Positions 1-6,429 of a stretch of 9,285 nucleotides of DNA are shown in pieces (position 1 is the first letter of the stretch; each line of letters begins with the position of its first letter). The stretch is from contig JAYZDB010000298.1 in NCBI GenBank assembly GCA_036338025.1, positions 1-9,285 of the forward strand, written 5' to 3'. The position numbers and the translations under genes are program-made. The notes under the pieces are model-generated. The model was not told where the DNA came from and made no database searches. It saw nothing but the letters and a program-made list of their open reading frames with translations. This DNA comes from JAYZDB01 sp036338025. GTDB taxonomy: Bacteria; Planctomycetota; UBA1135; UBA2386.

Positions 1-2
1 AC

Positions 3-7
3 AGGAG
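3..7 (+). promoter_or_regulatory. Ribosome binding site of groES
   Basis: AGGAG lies 10 bases before the groES ATG at 18. It is the strongest Shine-Dalgarno match in the window; most other genes here have weak or no such signal. The promoter and any heat-shock operator (for example CIRCE or HrcA) would lie to the left of the window and cannot be judged. Confidence 0.75.
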
Positions 8-17
8 TTCCCCACTC

Positions 18-329
18 ATGGCCAAGACCAAGTCCAAGTCCACGTCCGTCACCCCCCTCGGTGACCGCGTCCTGATCAAGCGGACCGCCGCCGAAGAGAC
101 CAGTCAGGGCGGTATCATCCTGCCCGACTCCGCCAAGGAAAAGCCTGCCGAAGGCACAGTCATCGCAGTCGGTGCCGGCAAGATCAATCCCGACGGCGAA
201 CGCGTCGCCATGACCCTGAAAGCCAAGGACAAAGTCCTCTTCAGCTCCTACGCCGGCTCAGAAATCAAACTCGACGGCGACGACTACCTGATCATGGGTG
301 AGGACGAAGTCCTCGCAGTGATCGACTGA
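18..329 (+). CDS. groES: Co-chaperonin GroES (10 kDa chaperonin)
   Basis: GroES forms the heptameric lid of the GroEL cage in the cytoplasm and helps ATP-driven folding of client proteins. The protein has 103 residues, slightly longer than the usual 95-97. The extra length is a Lys/Ser/Thr-rich N-terminal extension of about 7 residues before the family start 'TPLGDRVLIKR' (12-22). The mobile loop follows at about 24-40 and contains GGIILP (31-36), whose hydrophobic I-I-L triplet docks onto GroEL apical domains. The rest ('GTVIAVGAGK', 'DKVLFSSYAG', 'DDYLIMGEDEVLAVID') is canonical. The ATG at 18 is supported by AGGAG at 3-7. groEL follows after 58 bases, the standard groESL order. Identification is secure from motifs alone. 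Confidence 0.97.
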   Translation: MAKTKSKSTSVTPLGDRVLIKRTAAEETSQGGIILPDSAKEKPAEGTVIAVGAGKINPDGERVAMTLKAKDKVLFSSYAGSEIKLDGDDYLIMGEDEVLAVID

Positions 330-387
330 GTCCCACGCCCAGTAAACAACCGCGAACAACACACACCAGATCACTAGAGAAAACCTC

Positions 388-2007
388 ATGTCCGTCAAGA
401 AGATCGCATACGACCAAGAAGCCCGTGAAGGCATGCGTGATGGCGTCCGCCAACTCGCCCGTGCCGTCAAGGTCACCCTCGGCCCACGAGGCCGCAACGT
501 AATCATCGAGAAGTCCTTCGGCAGCCCAACCGTCACCAAGGACGGCGTCACCGTCGCCAAGGAAATCGAACTCGAAGGCAAGTACGAGAACATGGGCGCC
601 CAGCTCGTGAAGGAAGTTGCCTCCAAGACCTCCGACGTTGCCGGAGACGGCACCACCACCGCCACCGTGCTGGCCGAGGCCATCTTCGAGGAAGGCCTCA
701 AGAACGTGACGGCCGGCGCCAATCCGGTCGGCATCCGCCGTGGTATCGACAAGGCCGTCGCCGCCATCGTGACCGATCTCCACAAGCACTCGAAGCCTGT
801 CAAGGACAAGAAGGAGATCTCACAGGTCGGCTGTATCGCATCGAACAACGACGAAGAGATCGGCAAGATCCTGGCCAACGCCATGGATCGTGTCGGCCAG
901 GACGGCGTGATCACGGTGGAAGAGGGCAAGAGCCTGGACACCGACGTCCAGTGGGTCGAGGGCATGCAGTTCGACAAGGGCTACCTGTCACCACACTTCG
1001 TCACCGACACAGACAAGATGGAGACGGTCCTGGAGGACCCATGGATCCTCGTCCACGAAAAGAAGATCAGCAGCATCAAGGACATGCTCCCTCTGCTGGA
1101 GAAAATCGCGCAATCGGGTCGCCCCTTGCTGATCGTCGCCGAGGACATCGAGGGCGAGGCCCTCGCGACCCTCGTCGTCAACAAGCTCCGCGGCGTCTTC
1201 AAGTGCGCTGCGATCAAGGCTCCGGGCTTTGGTGACCGCCGCAAGGCGATGATGGAAGATCTTGCCATCATGACTGGCGGCAAAGCGATCTTCGAAGATC
1301 TCGGCATCAAGGTCGACAGTGTGACCACCGCCGACCTGGGCACCGCCAAGAAGGTCCTCATCACCAAGGACAACACCACGATCATCGAAGGTGCTGGCAA
1401 GTCCAAGGACATCCAAGGCCGCATCAGCCAGATTCGCGCCGAGATCGAGCGCACATCGTCAGACTACGACATCGAGAAGCTCCAGGAGCGCCTCGCGAAG
1501 TTGTCCGGTGGCGTCGCACAGATCATGGTCGGCGCAGCCACCGAATCTGAAATGAAGGAAAAGAAGGCCCGCGTCGAAGATGCTCTGCACGCGACACGAG
1601 CGGCGACCGAGGAGGGCATTCTCCCCGGTGGCGGCACCGCCTACATGAAGTCCCGCAGTCTCCTCAACAACCTGAAGGTGAACGCGGACGAGCGGGTCGG
1701 TGTAGACATCGTCTACCGCGCTCTCGAGGCCCCGATCCGCCAGATCGCCAGGAACGCCGGCGTCGATGGTTCGATCGTGTCCCAGAACGTCTCCGAGGCA
1801 AAGGACTACAACCAGGGCTTCAATGCCGCCAGCCAGAAGTACGAGGACCTGATGAAGACCGGCGTCATCGACCCGACCAAGGTCCTCTGCACCGCGCTCC
1901 ACAATGCGGCATCCGTCGCCAGCCTGCTGCTGAACACCGAGGCGCTGGTCTCGGTCGCGCCCGAAAAGAAGAAGGGTGGCGGCGAGATGCCGGAAATGGA
2001 CTACTAG
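388..2007 (+). CDS. groEL: Chaperonin GroEL (60 kDa chaperonin)
   Basis: GroEL is the double-ring ATP-dependent folding chamber and partner of the GroES encoded just upstream. It has 539 residues (E. coli 548). The expected ATPase residues are all visible: LGPRGRN (31-37), D52 in TVTKDGVTVAK, D87 in AGDGTTTAT, and D398 in VEDALHATRAATEEG. The nucleotide-binding GILPGGG (410-416) is also present. The apical region with KISSIKDMLPLLEKI (226-240) and KAPGFGDRRKAMMEDLAIMTGG (277-298) is typical. The tail is unusual: instead of (GGM)n it ends KKKGGGEMPEMDY, with one short Gly run and no Gly-Met repeat. The ATG at 388 has only a weak GAG-type Shine-Dalgarno (about 377-380), so translation may partly depend on coupling to groES. 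An intrinsic terminator closes the operon at 2061-2089. Confidence 0.98.
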   Translation: MSVKKIAYDQEAREGMRDGVRQLARAVKVTLGPRGRNVIIEKSFGSPTVTKDGVTVAKEIELEGKYENMGAQLVKEVASKTSDVAGDGTTTATVLAEAIFEEGLKNVTAGANPVGIRRGIDKAVAAIVTDLHKHSKPVKDKKEISQVGCIASNNDEEIGKILANAMDRVGQDGVITVEEGKSLDTDVQWVEGMQFDKGYLSPHFVTDTDKMETVLEDPWILVHEKKISSIKDMLPLLEKIAQSGRPLLIVAEDIEGEALATLVVNKLRGVFKCAAIKAPGFGDRRKAMMEDLAIMTGGKAIFEDLGIKVDSVTTADLGTAKKVLITKDNTTIIEGAGKSKDIQGRISQIRAEIERTSSDYDIEKLQERLAKLSGGVAQIMVGAATESEMKEKKARVEDALHATRAATEEGILPGGGTAYMKSRSLLNNLKVNADERVGVDIVYRALEAPIRQIARNAGVDGSIVSQNVSEAKDYNQGFNAASQKYEDLMKTGVIDPTKVLCTALHNAASVASLLLNTEALVSVAPEKKKGGGEMPEMDY

Positions 2008-2060
2008 CCCCGACTAGAGCATTCGACAACAGCGGTGGGCTATGATCCGCCGATGAGAAG

Positions 2061-2089
2061 AAGGGCTGCGGTTCACGCGGCCCTTTTTT
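2061..2089 (+). terminator. Intrinsic terminator of groES-groEL
   Basis: GGGCTGCG (2063-2070) pairs with CGCGGCCC (2076-2083) over 8 bp, including one U-G wobble, around a 5-base loop. A run of six T follows at 2084-2089. The two A residues at 2061-2062 can extend the stem into the T run. The hairpin starts 53 bases after the groEL stop. It is classic rho-independent architecture and the only clear terminator in the window. It ends just 6 bases before the next gene's ATG. Confidence 0.9.
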
Positions 2090-2095
2090 CATCCT

Positions 2096-3289
2096 ATGGA
2101 TCCCATCAAGGTCACTCACGTCATCCGGGTTCCGGACGAGCTCCGCCTGGCGCGCTCACAGCGCGCGCCCGAGCTCGGCCCCAGGATCCTGTTCTTCACC
2201 GGCGGGACCGCGATGCGTGGCTTGAGCCGAAAACTCAAGCTCTACACGCACAACACGACACACCTGATCACACCGTTTGACTCCGGCGGGAGTTCGGCAA
2301 AACTGCGGGAGGCCTTCGACATGCTGTCAGTCGGCGACATCCGCAACCGATTGATCGCCTTGGCTGACGAAACCTTGCGTGGCAATCCGCAGACCTACGC
2401 GCTGTTTGCCCACCGTTTCGACCCGGACGCGGACCCGGCATCGTTGGGCCAGGCGTTGGAAGATCTGACGGAAGGCGCACACGAGCTGATCGCAGCAGTT
2501 CCCGAACCGATCCAGCGGATCGCCTTGAACTACATCCGACGCTTCCGTGATGAGATGCCGGACGACTTCGACCTGCGAGGCGCCAGTGTCGGCAACCTGT
2601 TGCTGGCTGGCGGCTACCTCGACAACAATCGCGACCTCGACGCATTGATCTTCCTGGTGTCGAAGATGATCGCAGTGCTTGGCACAGTTTGCCCCGTTAC
2701 TGACGCCTCGCTCCATCTGTCGGCAGAACTCGAAGACGGGACTCGCCTGGTCGGTCAGGATCGGATCACCGGCAAGGAACACCCTCCCATCGAGTCACCG
2801 ATCTCCAACCTCTCCCTGGTCGACTCCCTGACCCAACCCGAGGTCACGACGATCGACATACCGGACAAGGTCCTCGAACTCATCCGCGAGGCCGAGCTGA
2901 TCTGCTTCCCGATGGGCAGCTTCTGGACCAGCCTGATCGCCAACTTGCTGCCGAGGGGCGTCGGCCGCGCGATCCTCAGCGCGCGCTGCCCGAAAATCTA
3001 CATACCCAACGTCGGCCACGACCCAGAACAACTGGGGCTGGAGATCCACGACTGCATCGAGATCCTGCACCACAGGGTCTGCGAGGACTGCGGCGAATCC
3101 GTGCCCATGGATCGGGTCCTCGACTTCGTCCTGATCGACTCCAAGAACGCCGACTACGCTGCCCGCCTTGACACCGCCCGGATCGAGGCTCTCGGCATCC
3201 AGGTGATCGACGTGCAGCTGGTCACCGACCAAAGCCGACCGCTTCTCGACTCCTCGCGGCTCGCCCAGACGCTGGTTTCCATGGCCTGA
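2096..3289 (+). CDS. CofD/YvcK-superfamily protein, probably 'GAK system CofD-like' type
   Basis: The 397-residue protein has the CofD/YvcK Rossmann-like fold signatures in order: FTGGTAMRGLS (34-44, Gly-rich loop), DSGGSSAKLR (62-71), GDIRNRLIAL (80-89), GNLLLAGG (166-173), ELEDGTRLVG (211-220), PMGSFWTSL (272-280) and CPKIYIPNV (298-306). CofD transfers phospholactyl groups in F420 synthesis; YvcK binds UDP-sugars and acts in cell-wall and carbon control. The first motif reads TGGTAMRGLS rather than YvcK's GGGTG, and a C-terminal part with CEDC (329-332) follows. From memory this resembles the uncharacterised CofD-like subfamily named for the GAK system, which also has an ATP-grasp enzyme and an HprK-related kinase; none is visible here. 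The substrate is unknown. An in-frame stop at 2054 makes ATG 2096 the first good start, but no Shine-Dalgarno precedes it. Confidence 0.85.
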   Translation: MDPIKVTHVIRVPDELRLARSQRAPELGPRILFFTGGTAMRGLSRKLKLYTHNTTHLITPFDSGGSSAKLREAFDMLSVGDIRNRLIALADETLRGNPQTYALFAHRFDPDADPASLGQALEDLTEGAHELIAAVPEPIQRIALNYIRRFRDEMPDDFDLRGASVGNLLLAGGYLDNNRDLDALIFLVSKMIAVLGTVCPVTDASLHLSAELEDGTRLVGQDRITGKEHPPIESPISNLSLVDSLTQPEVTTIDIPDKVLELIREAELICFPMGSFWTSLIANLLPRGVGRAILSARCPKIYIPNVGHDPEQLGLEIHDCIEILHHRVCEDCGESVPMDRVLDFVLIDSKNADYAARLDTARIEALGIQVIDVQLVTDQSRPLLDSSRLAQTLVSMA

Positions 3290-3301
3290 TCCGCGTAGCT
3301 T

Positions 3302-3326
3302 GCTGGGCCGGTAGCTACCACCCAGC
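3302..3326. other. Stem-loop just before the methyltransferase gene
   Basis: GCTGGG (3302-3307) is the inverted complement of CCCAGC (3321-3326). Between them lies the perfect 10-base palindrome GGTAGCTACC (3310-3319). The element fills much of the 49-base gap between the CofD-like gene and the methyltransferase ATG at 3339. It has no T run, so it is not a standard terminator. It could be an RNA hairpin affecting readthrough or initiation, a protein-binding palindrome, or chance in GC-rich DNA. Confidence 0.35.
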
Positions 3327-3338
3327 GCCCTGCGCAAG

Positions 3339-4136
3339 ATGTCACGAGCCCTCGACCAAGCCCTCATACGCAGCCTCCAGCCCTGCACGAACTCCGAACA
3401 CGTCATCCTCAACATCCCGTCTGGCAACGGCGATTTGAGCCGTCAACTGGATGAACTGGGCGGTCGGATCACCTCCGCAGACCTGTTTCCGGAGTTCTCA
3501 AAACACCGCCCTGACGAGGTCGTGAAGGCCGACATGAACGAGCGCCTGCCGTTCGAAGACGACTCGTTCGACGCGATCGTCTGCCAGGAGGGCATCGAAC
3601 ATCTCGAGAATTTGCCGGCTTTCTTCGCCGAGTGTCGCCGGATCCTCAAGGACGGTGGGCGCCTGGTCATCACGACGCCCAACTACCTCGATCTGAGTTC
3701 TCGTCTGGCCGCCTTCCTGACCGGCCTGAAGGGCTTCCGGAGCCAATTCCCAAACGAGGAGTCGACGATCTGGGGGGTCGCAGACGGCCGGGTGTACCAC
3801 GGTCACGCCTTCACGCTGCCGTTCTTTCAGATTCGCTACCTCCTACGAATCAACCATTTCGACACAATCCGACTGGAGGGAGTGAAACGCAGCGCCACCT
3901 CACAAATACTCTATTGGATCATGCGTCCTTTCATGGGGCTCATGATCGCCTTCCTGACCCATCGGCGGAACCGCCGTGAGGTCAAAAACCGGGCCCCAGC
4001 GGTCTCGAAGGCCCTCCAGCGAGAGTTGCAGGGCTTCGCAACCTCCCCGGCCCTGCTGATCGGCAAGACCATCCTGGTCGAGTCGAGGCTTTCGGAAGGA
4101 AGCTTTCAGCCCAACGCGAGGTTCGCTTTTGACTGA
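3339..4136 (+). CDS. Class I SAM-dependent methyltransferase
   Basis: The 265-residue protein has the Methyltransf_11/23 pattern. Motif I is ILNIPSGNGD (23-32), followed by the acidic residue after strand 2 (D48 in ITSADLFPE). Then come DMNERLPFEDDSFDAIVCQE (65-84), with the DSFDAIVC motif, GIEHLEN (85-91), and motif III-like GGRLVITTPN (106-115). Motif I is divergent: family members usually read LDLGCGxG, while here NIPSGNG replaces it, keeping the two glycines that contact SAM. Residues about 190-207 (ILYWIMRPFMGLMIAFLT), followed by a basic run (HRRNRREVK), suggest a membrane-associated helix, so the substrate could be a lipid or envelope precursor. The acyltransferase gene just downstream fits this, but it is inference. 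ATG 3339 is the only ATG after an in-frame stop at 3312; no clear Shine-Dalgarno is present. Confidence 0.85.
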   Translation: MSRALDQALIRSLQPCTNSEHVILNIPSGNGDLSRQLDELGGRITSADLFPEFSKHRPDEVVKADMNERLPFEDDSFDAIVCQEGIEHLENLPAFFAECRRILKDGGRLVITTPNYLDLSSRLAAFLTGLKGFRSQFPNEESTIWGVADGRVYHGHAFTLPFFQIRYLLRINHFDTIRLEGVKRSATSQILYWIMRPFMGLMIAFLTHRRNRREVKNRAPAVSKALQRELQGFATSPALLIGKTILVESRLSEGSFQPNARFAFD

Positions 4137-4166
4137 GGGCCGCGAAAACGCGAAGATCTGGCCCAG

Positions 4167-4238
4167 ATGAGTGAGGACGCGCTCTTGGTCACCGAAGTGG
4201 CCAACCTCGTTGAACTAGAACTGCGGAACAGCCCTTGA
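4167..4238 (+). CDS. Possible 23-residue ORF coupled to the acyltransferase
   Basis: An ATG at 4167 opens 23 codons ending in TGA at 4236-4238. That TGA overlaps the TTG start of the acyltransferase (4235-4237) as TTGA, the geometry of translational coupling. The peptide begins MSEDALLVTEVANLVELELR: acidic, Leu/Val-rich and likely helical. It is in the same frame as the preceding methyltransferase, 30 bases after its TGA, so stop-codon readthrough would append it. Third codon positions are mostly G or C, as in the neighbouring genes. No strong Shine-Dalgarno precedes it. It could be a leader peptide, the remnant of a larger small gene (its helix vaguely recalls an acyl-carrier-protein helix, but this is not recognisable homology), or chance. 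Confidence 0.35.
   Translation: MSEDALLVTEVANLVELELRNSP
4225..4228 (+). promoter_or_regulatory. Ribosome binding site supporting the TTG start of the acyltransferase
   Basis: GGAA (within GCGGAACA) lies 6 bases before the TTG at 4235, a normal Shine-Dalgarno spacing. It helps choose TTG over the first in-frame ATG at 4388, which would remove 51 residues of family-typical N-terminus. Confidence 0.45.
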
Positions 4239-5188
4239 AGATCTCGATCAAGCACAGGCTGGAGTATGCACTGTTCCGGACGGTCATTGCGGGACTGAAC
4301 ATCCTGCCCGAGGGCTTGGCGTATCGCGGCGTCGCCGCGATCGGCCGGCTCTACTACTCCTGCAACAAGCGGCGCCAGGAATACGCCATGCGGTTCCTTC
4401 GTCAGGCCTTTCCCGACAGCAAGACCGACCGCGAACTCCATGACCTCGGCCGCCAGGCGTTCGGCAACTTCATGAAGGTCACCATCGATCTCGTGATCGC
4501 CAGGCGCCGCCTGCGCGAAAAGCCCCTGGAGTCTTACGTAGAGGGGGTCGACACCATGCAAGAGTGCCTGCGCAATGGTCCCTTGCTGGTAGTCTCAGGC
4601 CACCTGGGATCCTGGGAGGCCGGTGCAATGGCCGTCGCCCACACGATGCCGGAGACCCACGTCATCACCCGCCCGCTGAAGAACCCCCTGGTGCGTAAGT
4701 TCATCGAAGGCCAACGCAAGTCTCTTGGGCTACACGTACACTCACGCCGCGGCGGGATCCGTGCGATCTCACGTGCTCTGGACGGTGGTGCCATTGGCAT
4801 CCAGGCCGTCGATCAGAACCAACGACAACGTGGAGTGTTCGCCCCGTTCTTCGGCAAGCTCGCCAGCACCGAGCGCGCCGCCGCGACACTCGCAGTCCGC
4901 AAAGGGTACCCGGTCGCCATCTGCTTCTGCCTGCGAGTAGGGTCGGGCTTTCGCTTTCGGTTCGAAGTCTGCGACGTGATCCAACCTGAGCCCCCAATGC
5001 ATGGTGAAGATGCCGCAATCGCAGCATCCCGTCTCGTCCGGCGTATCAATGAGTCACTCGAGACAGCCATCCTGCGTTACCCCGAGCAGTACCTCTGGAC
5101 CCACGACCGCTACCGCACGCAACCCAAGAGCCCGCAGCCAGCGCCAGACTACGACGGTGTCACGGCCGCAGTGGGCAGCGGTTACTGA
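4235..5188 (+). CDS. LpxL/HtrB-type lysophospholipid (lipid A) acyltransferase
   Basis: The family (Pfam Lip_A_acyltrans) moves an acyl chain onto lipid A precursors or related lipids at the inner membrane's cytoplasmic face. The 317-residue protein is close to the usual 290-320. It shows the catalytic HX4E motif as HLGSWE (123-128), preceded by GPLLVVSG. It also has AVDQN (191-195) and FAPFFGK (202-208), followed by STERAAATLA (211-220), and the C-terminal YLWTHDRYR (286-294) corresponding to the family's Y-x-W-x-H-x-R-x-K/R. The N-terminus (residues 7-30) is hydrophobic and typical of these proteins, so I take the TTG at 4235 as start, supported by GGAA at 4225. A Pro-rich, probably disordered tail follows from about 296. 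The start overlaps the stop of a 23-codon ORF. Which lipid it acylates cannot be told from sequence. Confidence 0.88.
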   Translation: MKISIKHRLEYALFRTVIAGLNILPEGLAYRGVAAIGRLYYSCNKRRQEYAMRFLRQAFPDSKTDRELHDLGRQAFGNFMKVTIDLVIARRRLREKPLESYVEGVDTMQECLRNGPLLVVSGHLGSWEAGAMAVAHTMPETHVITRPLKNPLVRKFIEGQRKSLGLHVHSRRGGIRAISRALDGGAIGIQAVDQNQRQRGVFAPFFGKLASTERAAATLAVRKGYPVAICFCLRVGSGFRFRFEVCDVIQPEPPMHGEDAAIAASRLVRRINESLETAILRYPEQYLWTHDRYRTQPKSPQPAPDYDGVTAAVGSGY

Positions 5189-5238
5189 AGAGCCCCCCGG
5201 CCTAGGACAGCTTGCCCAACCGCTAGCCTGGACAATCC

Positions 5239-6405
5239 ATGAAGGACAGCTACGACCTTGTGATCCTGCCGGGCGACGGCATTGGTGTCGAAGTGATGGA
5301 CCAGGCACTCAAGTGCCTCGACACCGTGTCACGGTCTAGCGGTATCTCCTTCAACCTGCGCACCTTCCAGTGTGGCGGAAAATTCTACCTGGAACACGGC
5401 AGCCGGGACTGGGAGGAAGGTGCCGGCGAAGCCTGCGCCACCAGCGACCTGATCCTGCTCGGCGCCGTCGGCTGGCCGGATCCGGATGGCAGCGGTGCGC
5501 CGGTCCGGATGGACAACAGCAAGATGGCCGGTTACTCGCCGGTCATCGGCAACCGCGTCAACCTCGACCTCTACGCCAACGTCCGGCCGGTCAAGCTGTA
5601 CCCGGGCGTACGCCACCGCATCCACGGAGCCCCGCAGCAAGTCTGGCAAGAGGGCAAAGTCGACATGGTGTTCGTCCGCGAGAATACCGAGGGGATGTAT
5701 GTGCCGACTGGCGGTGTGCTCGCGCGAGGCGGGCGAGAAGAAGTCGCGACCGACACGCGCATCATCACCCGCACGGCATCAGAACGTGTCATCCGCTTCG
5801 CCTGTGAACTCGCCCGTGCTCGTGACCACGGCGCTCCCGACGACGGCGTGAAGCGCGTCACCTCGATCGCCAAGGACAACGTGTTGAAGGGCTGCATCTT
5901 CTTCCAGAAGGTGTTCAGCCAGGTGATCGTGGAGTATCCGGACCTCGAGGCCGACACCGCCATCGTCGATGCCTTCACACAGTGGCTGATTGGCAAACCC
6001 GAGTACTACAACGTCCTCGTAACCACCAACATGTTTGGCGACATCTGCACCGACCTCGCCAGCGTGCTACAGGGCGGCATGGGGTTGGCTGCTGGCTGCA
6101 ACATTGGCGATAACCACGCCATGATGGAACCGATCCACGGCAGTGCCCCGAAGCACTCGGGCAAGGACCGCGCCAATCCGATGGCGATGCTGTTGGCCAC
6201 CAAGGAGGGCCTGCAATGGCTCGGCCGGCAGCAAGGTGACGATCGCCTGATCCGCGCCGGCCAGGCCATCGAAACCGCCGTCGAACAGCAACTCGCCGAG
6301 GGCAAGGTCCTGACCTACGACCTGATCGGCCGCGAGGATGCCAGCAGCTGCAACGCCGTCGGCGACGCCGTCTGCTCACGCGTCGAGAAGATCCTGGCTG
6401 GCTAG
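5239..6405 (+). CDS. Isocitrate/isopropylmalate dehydrogenase family protein
   Basis: This is a beta-decarboxylating dehydrogenase that oxidises a 2-hydroxy acid (isocitrate, 3-isopropylmalate, homoisocitrate or tartrate type) with NAD(P) and a divalent metal. The 388-residue protein begins YDLVILPGDGIGVEVM. Substrate arginines are R106 and R116 (NRVNLDLYANVRPVK) and R147 in the RENTEG loop (147-152), with Y154. Also present are K212 (AKDNVLKG) and metal ligands D244, D268 and D272 (FGDICTD). The nucleotide loop is HGSAPKHSGKDRANP (300-314). The RENTEG loop differs from classical LeuB (RELTGG) and is closer to tartrate/homoisocitrate-type enzymes. Lys-His at 305-306 sits where NAD-specific LeuB has Asp-Ile and NADP-dependent Icd has Lys-Tyr, suggesting NADP use. 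No leuA, leuC, leuD or citrate-cycle gene is adjacent. The exact substrate is therefore unresolved; the family assignment is secure. Confidence 0.93.
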   Translation: MKDSYDLVILPGDGIGVEVMDQALKCLDTVSRSSGISFNLRTFQCGGKFYLEHGSRDWEEGAGEACATSDLILLGAVGWPDPDGSGAPVRMDNSKMAGYSPVIGNRVNLDLYANVRPVKLYPGVRHRIHGAPQQVWQEGKVDMVFVRENTEGMYVPTGGVLARGGREEVATDTRIITRTASERVIRFACELARARDHGAPDDGVKRVTSIAKDNVLKGCIFFQKVFSQVIVEYPDLEADTAIVDAFTQWLIGKPEYYNVLVTTNMFGDICTDLASVLQGGMGLAAGCNIGDNHAMMEPIHGSAPKHSGKDRANPMAMLLATKEGLQWLGRQQGDDRLIRAGQAIETAVEQQLAEGKVLTYDLIGREDASSCNAVGDAVCSRVEKILAG

Positions 6406-6429
6406 ACGCTCAGGTAGTCAACGATCCGT

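Noticed and set aside
258..977. 239-codon minus-strand open frame over groES/groEL
   Set aside because: It lies antisense to highly conserved groES/groEL codons and its peptide has no recognisable domain. High third-position GC in the sense genes leaves long antisense frames open.
2041..2046. TATGAT as a promoter for the CofD-like gene
   Set aside because: It resembles a -10 box, but there is no -35 at proper spacing (a TTCGAC at 2022 is only 13 bases away), and RNA from it would begin just before the terminator hairpin. It is kept only as an alternative in a finding.
2035..2280. 81-codon plus-strand ORF across the groEL terminator
   Set aside because: It runs through the terminator hairpin and then overlaps the CofD-like gene in another frame, with an Arg/Pro/His-rich peptide of no family.
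6406..6429. Shared bidirectional terminator between the convergent genes
   Set aside because: The 24-base gap contains no convincing hairpin with a T run on either strand.
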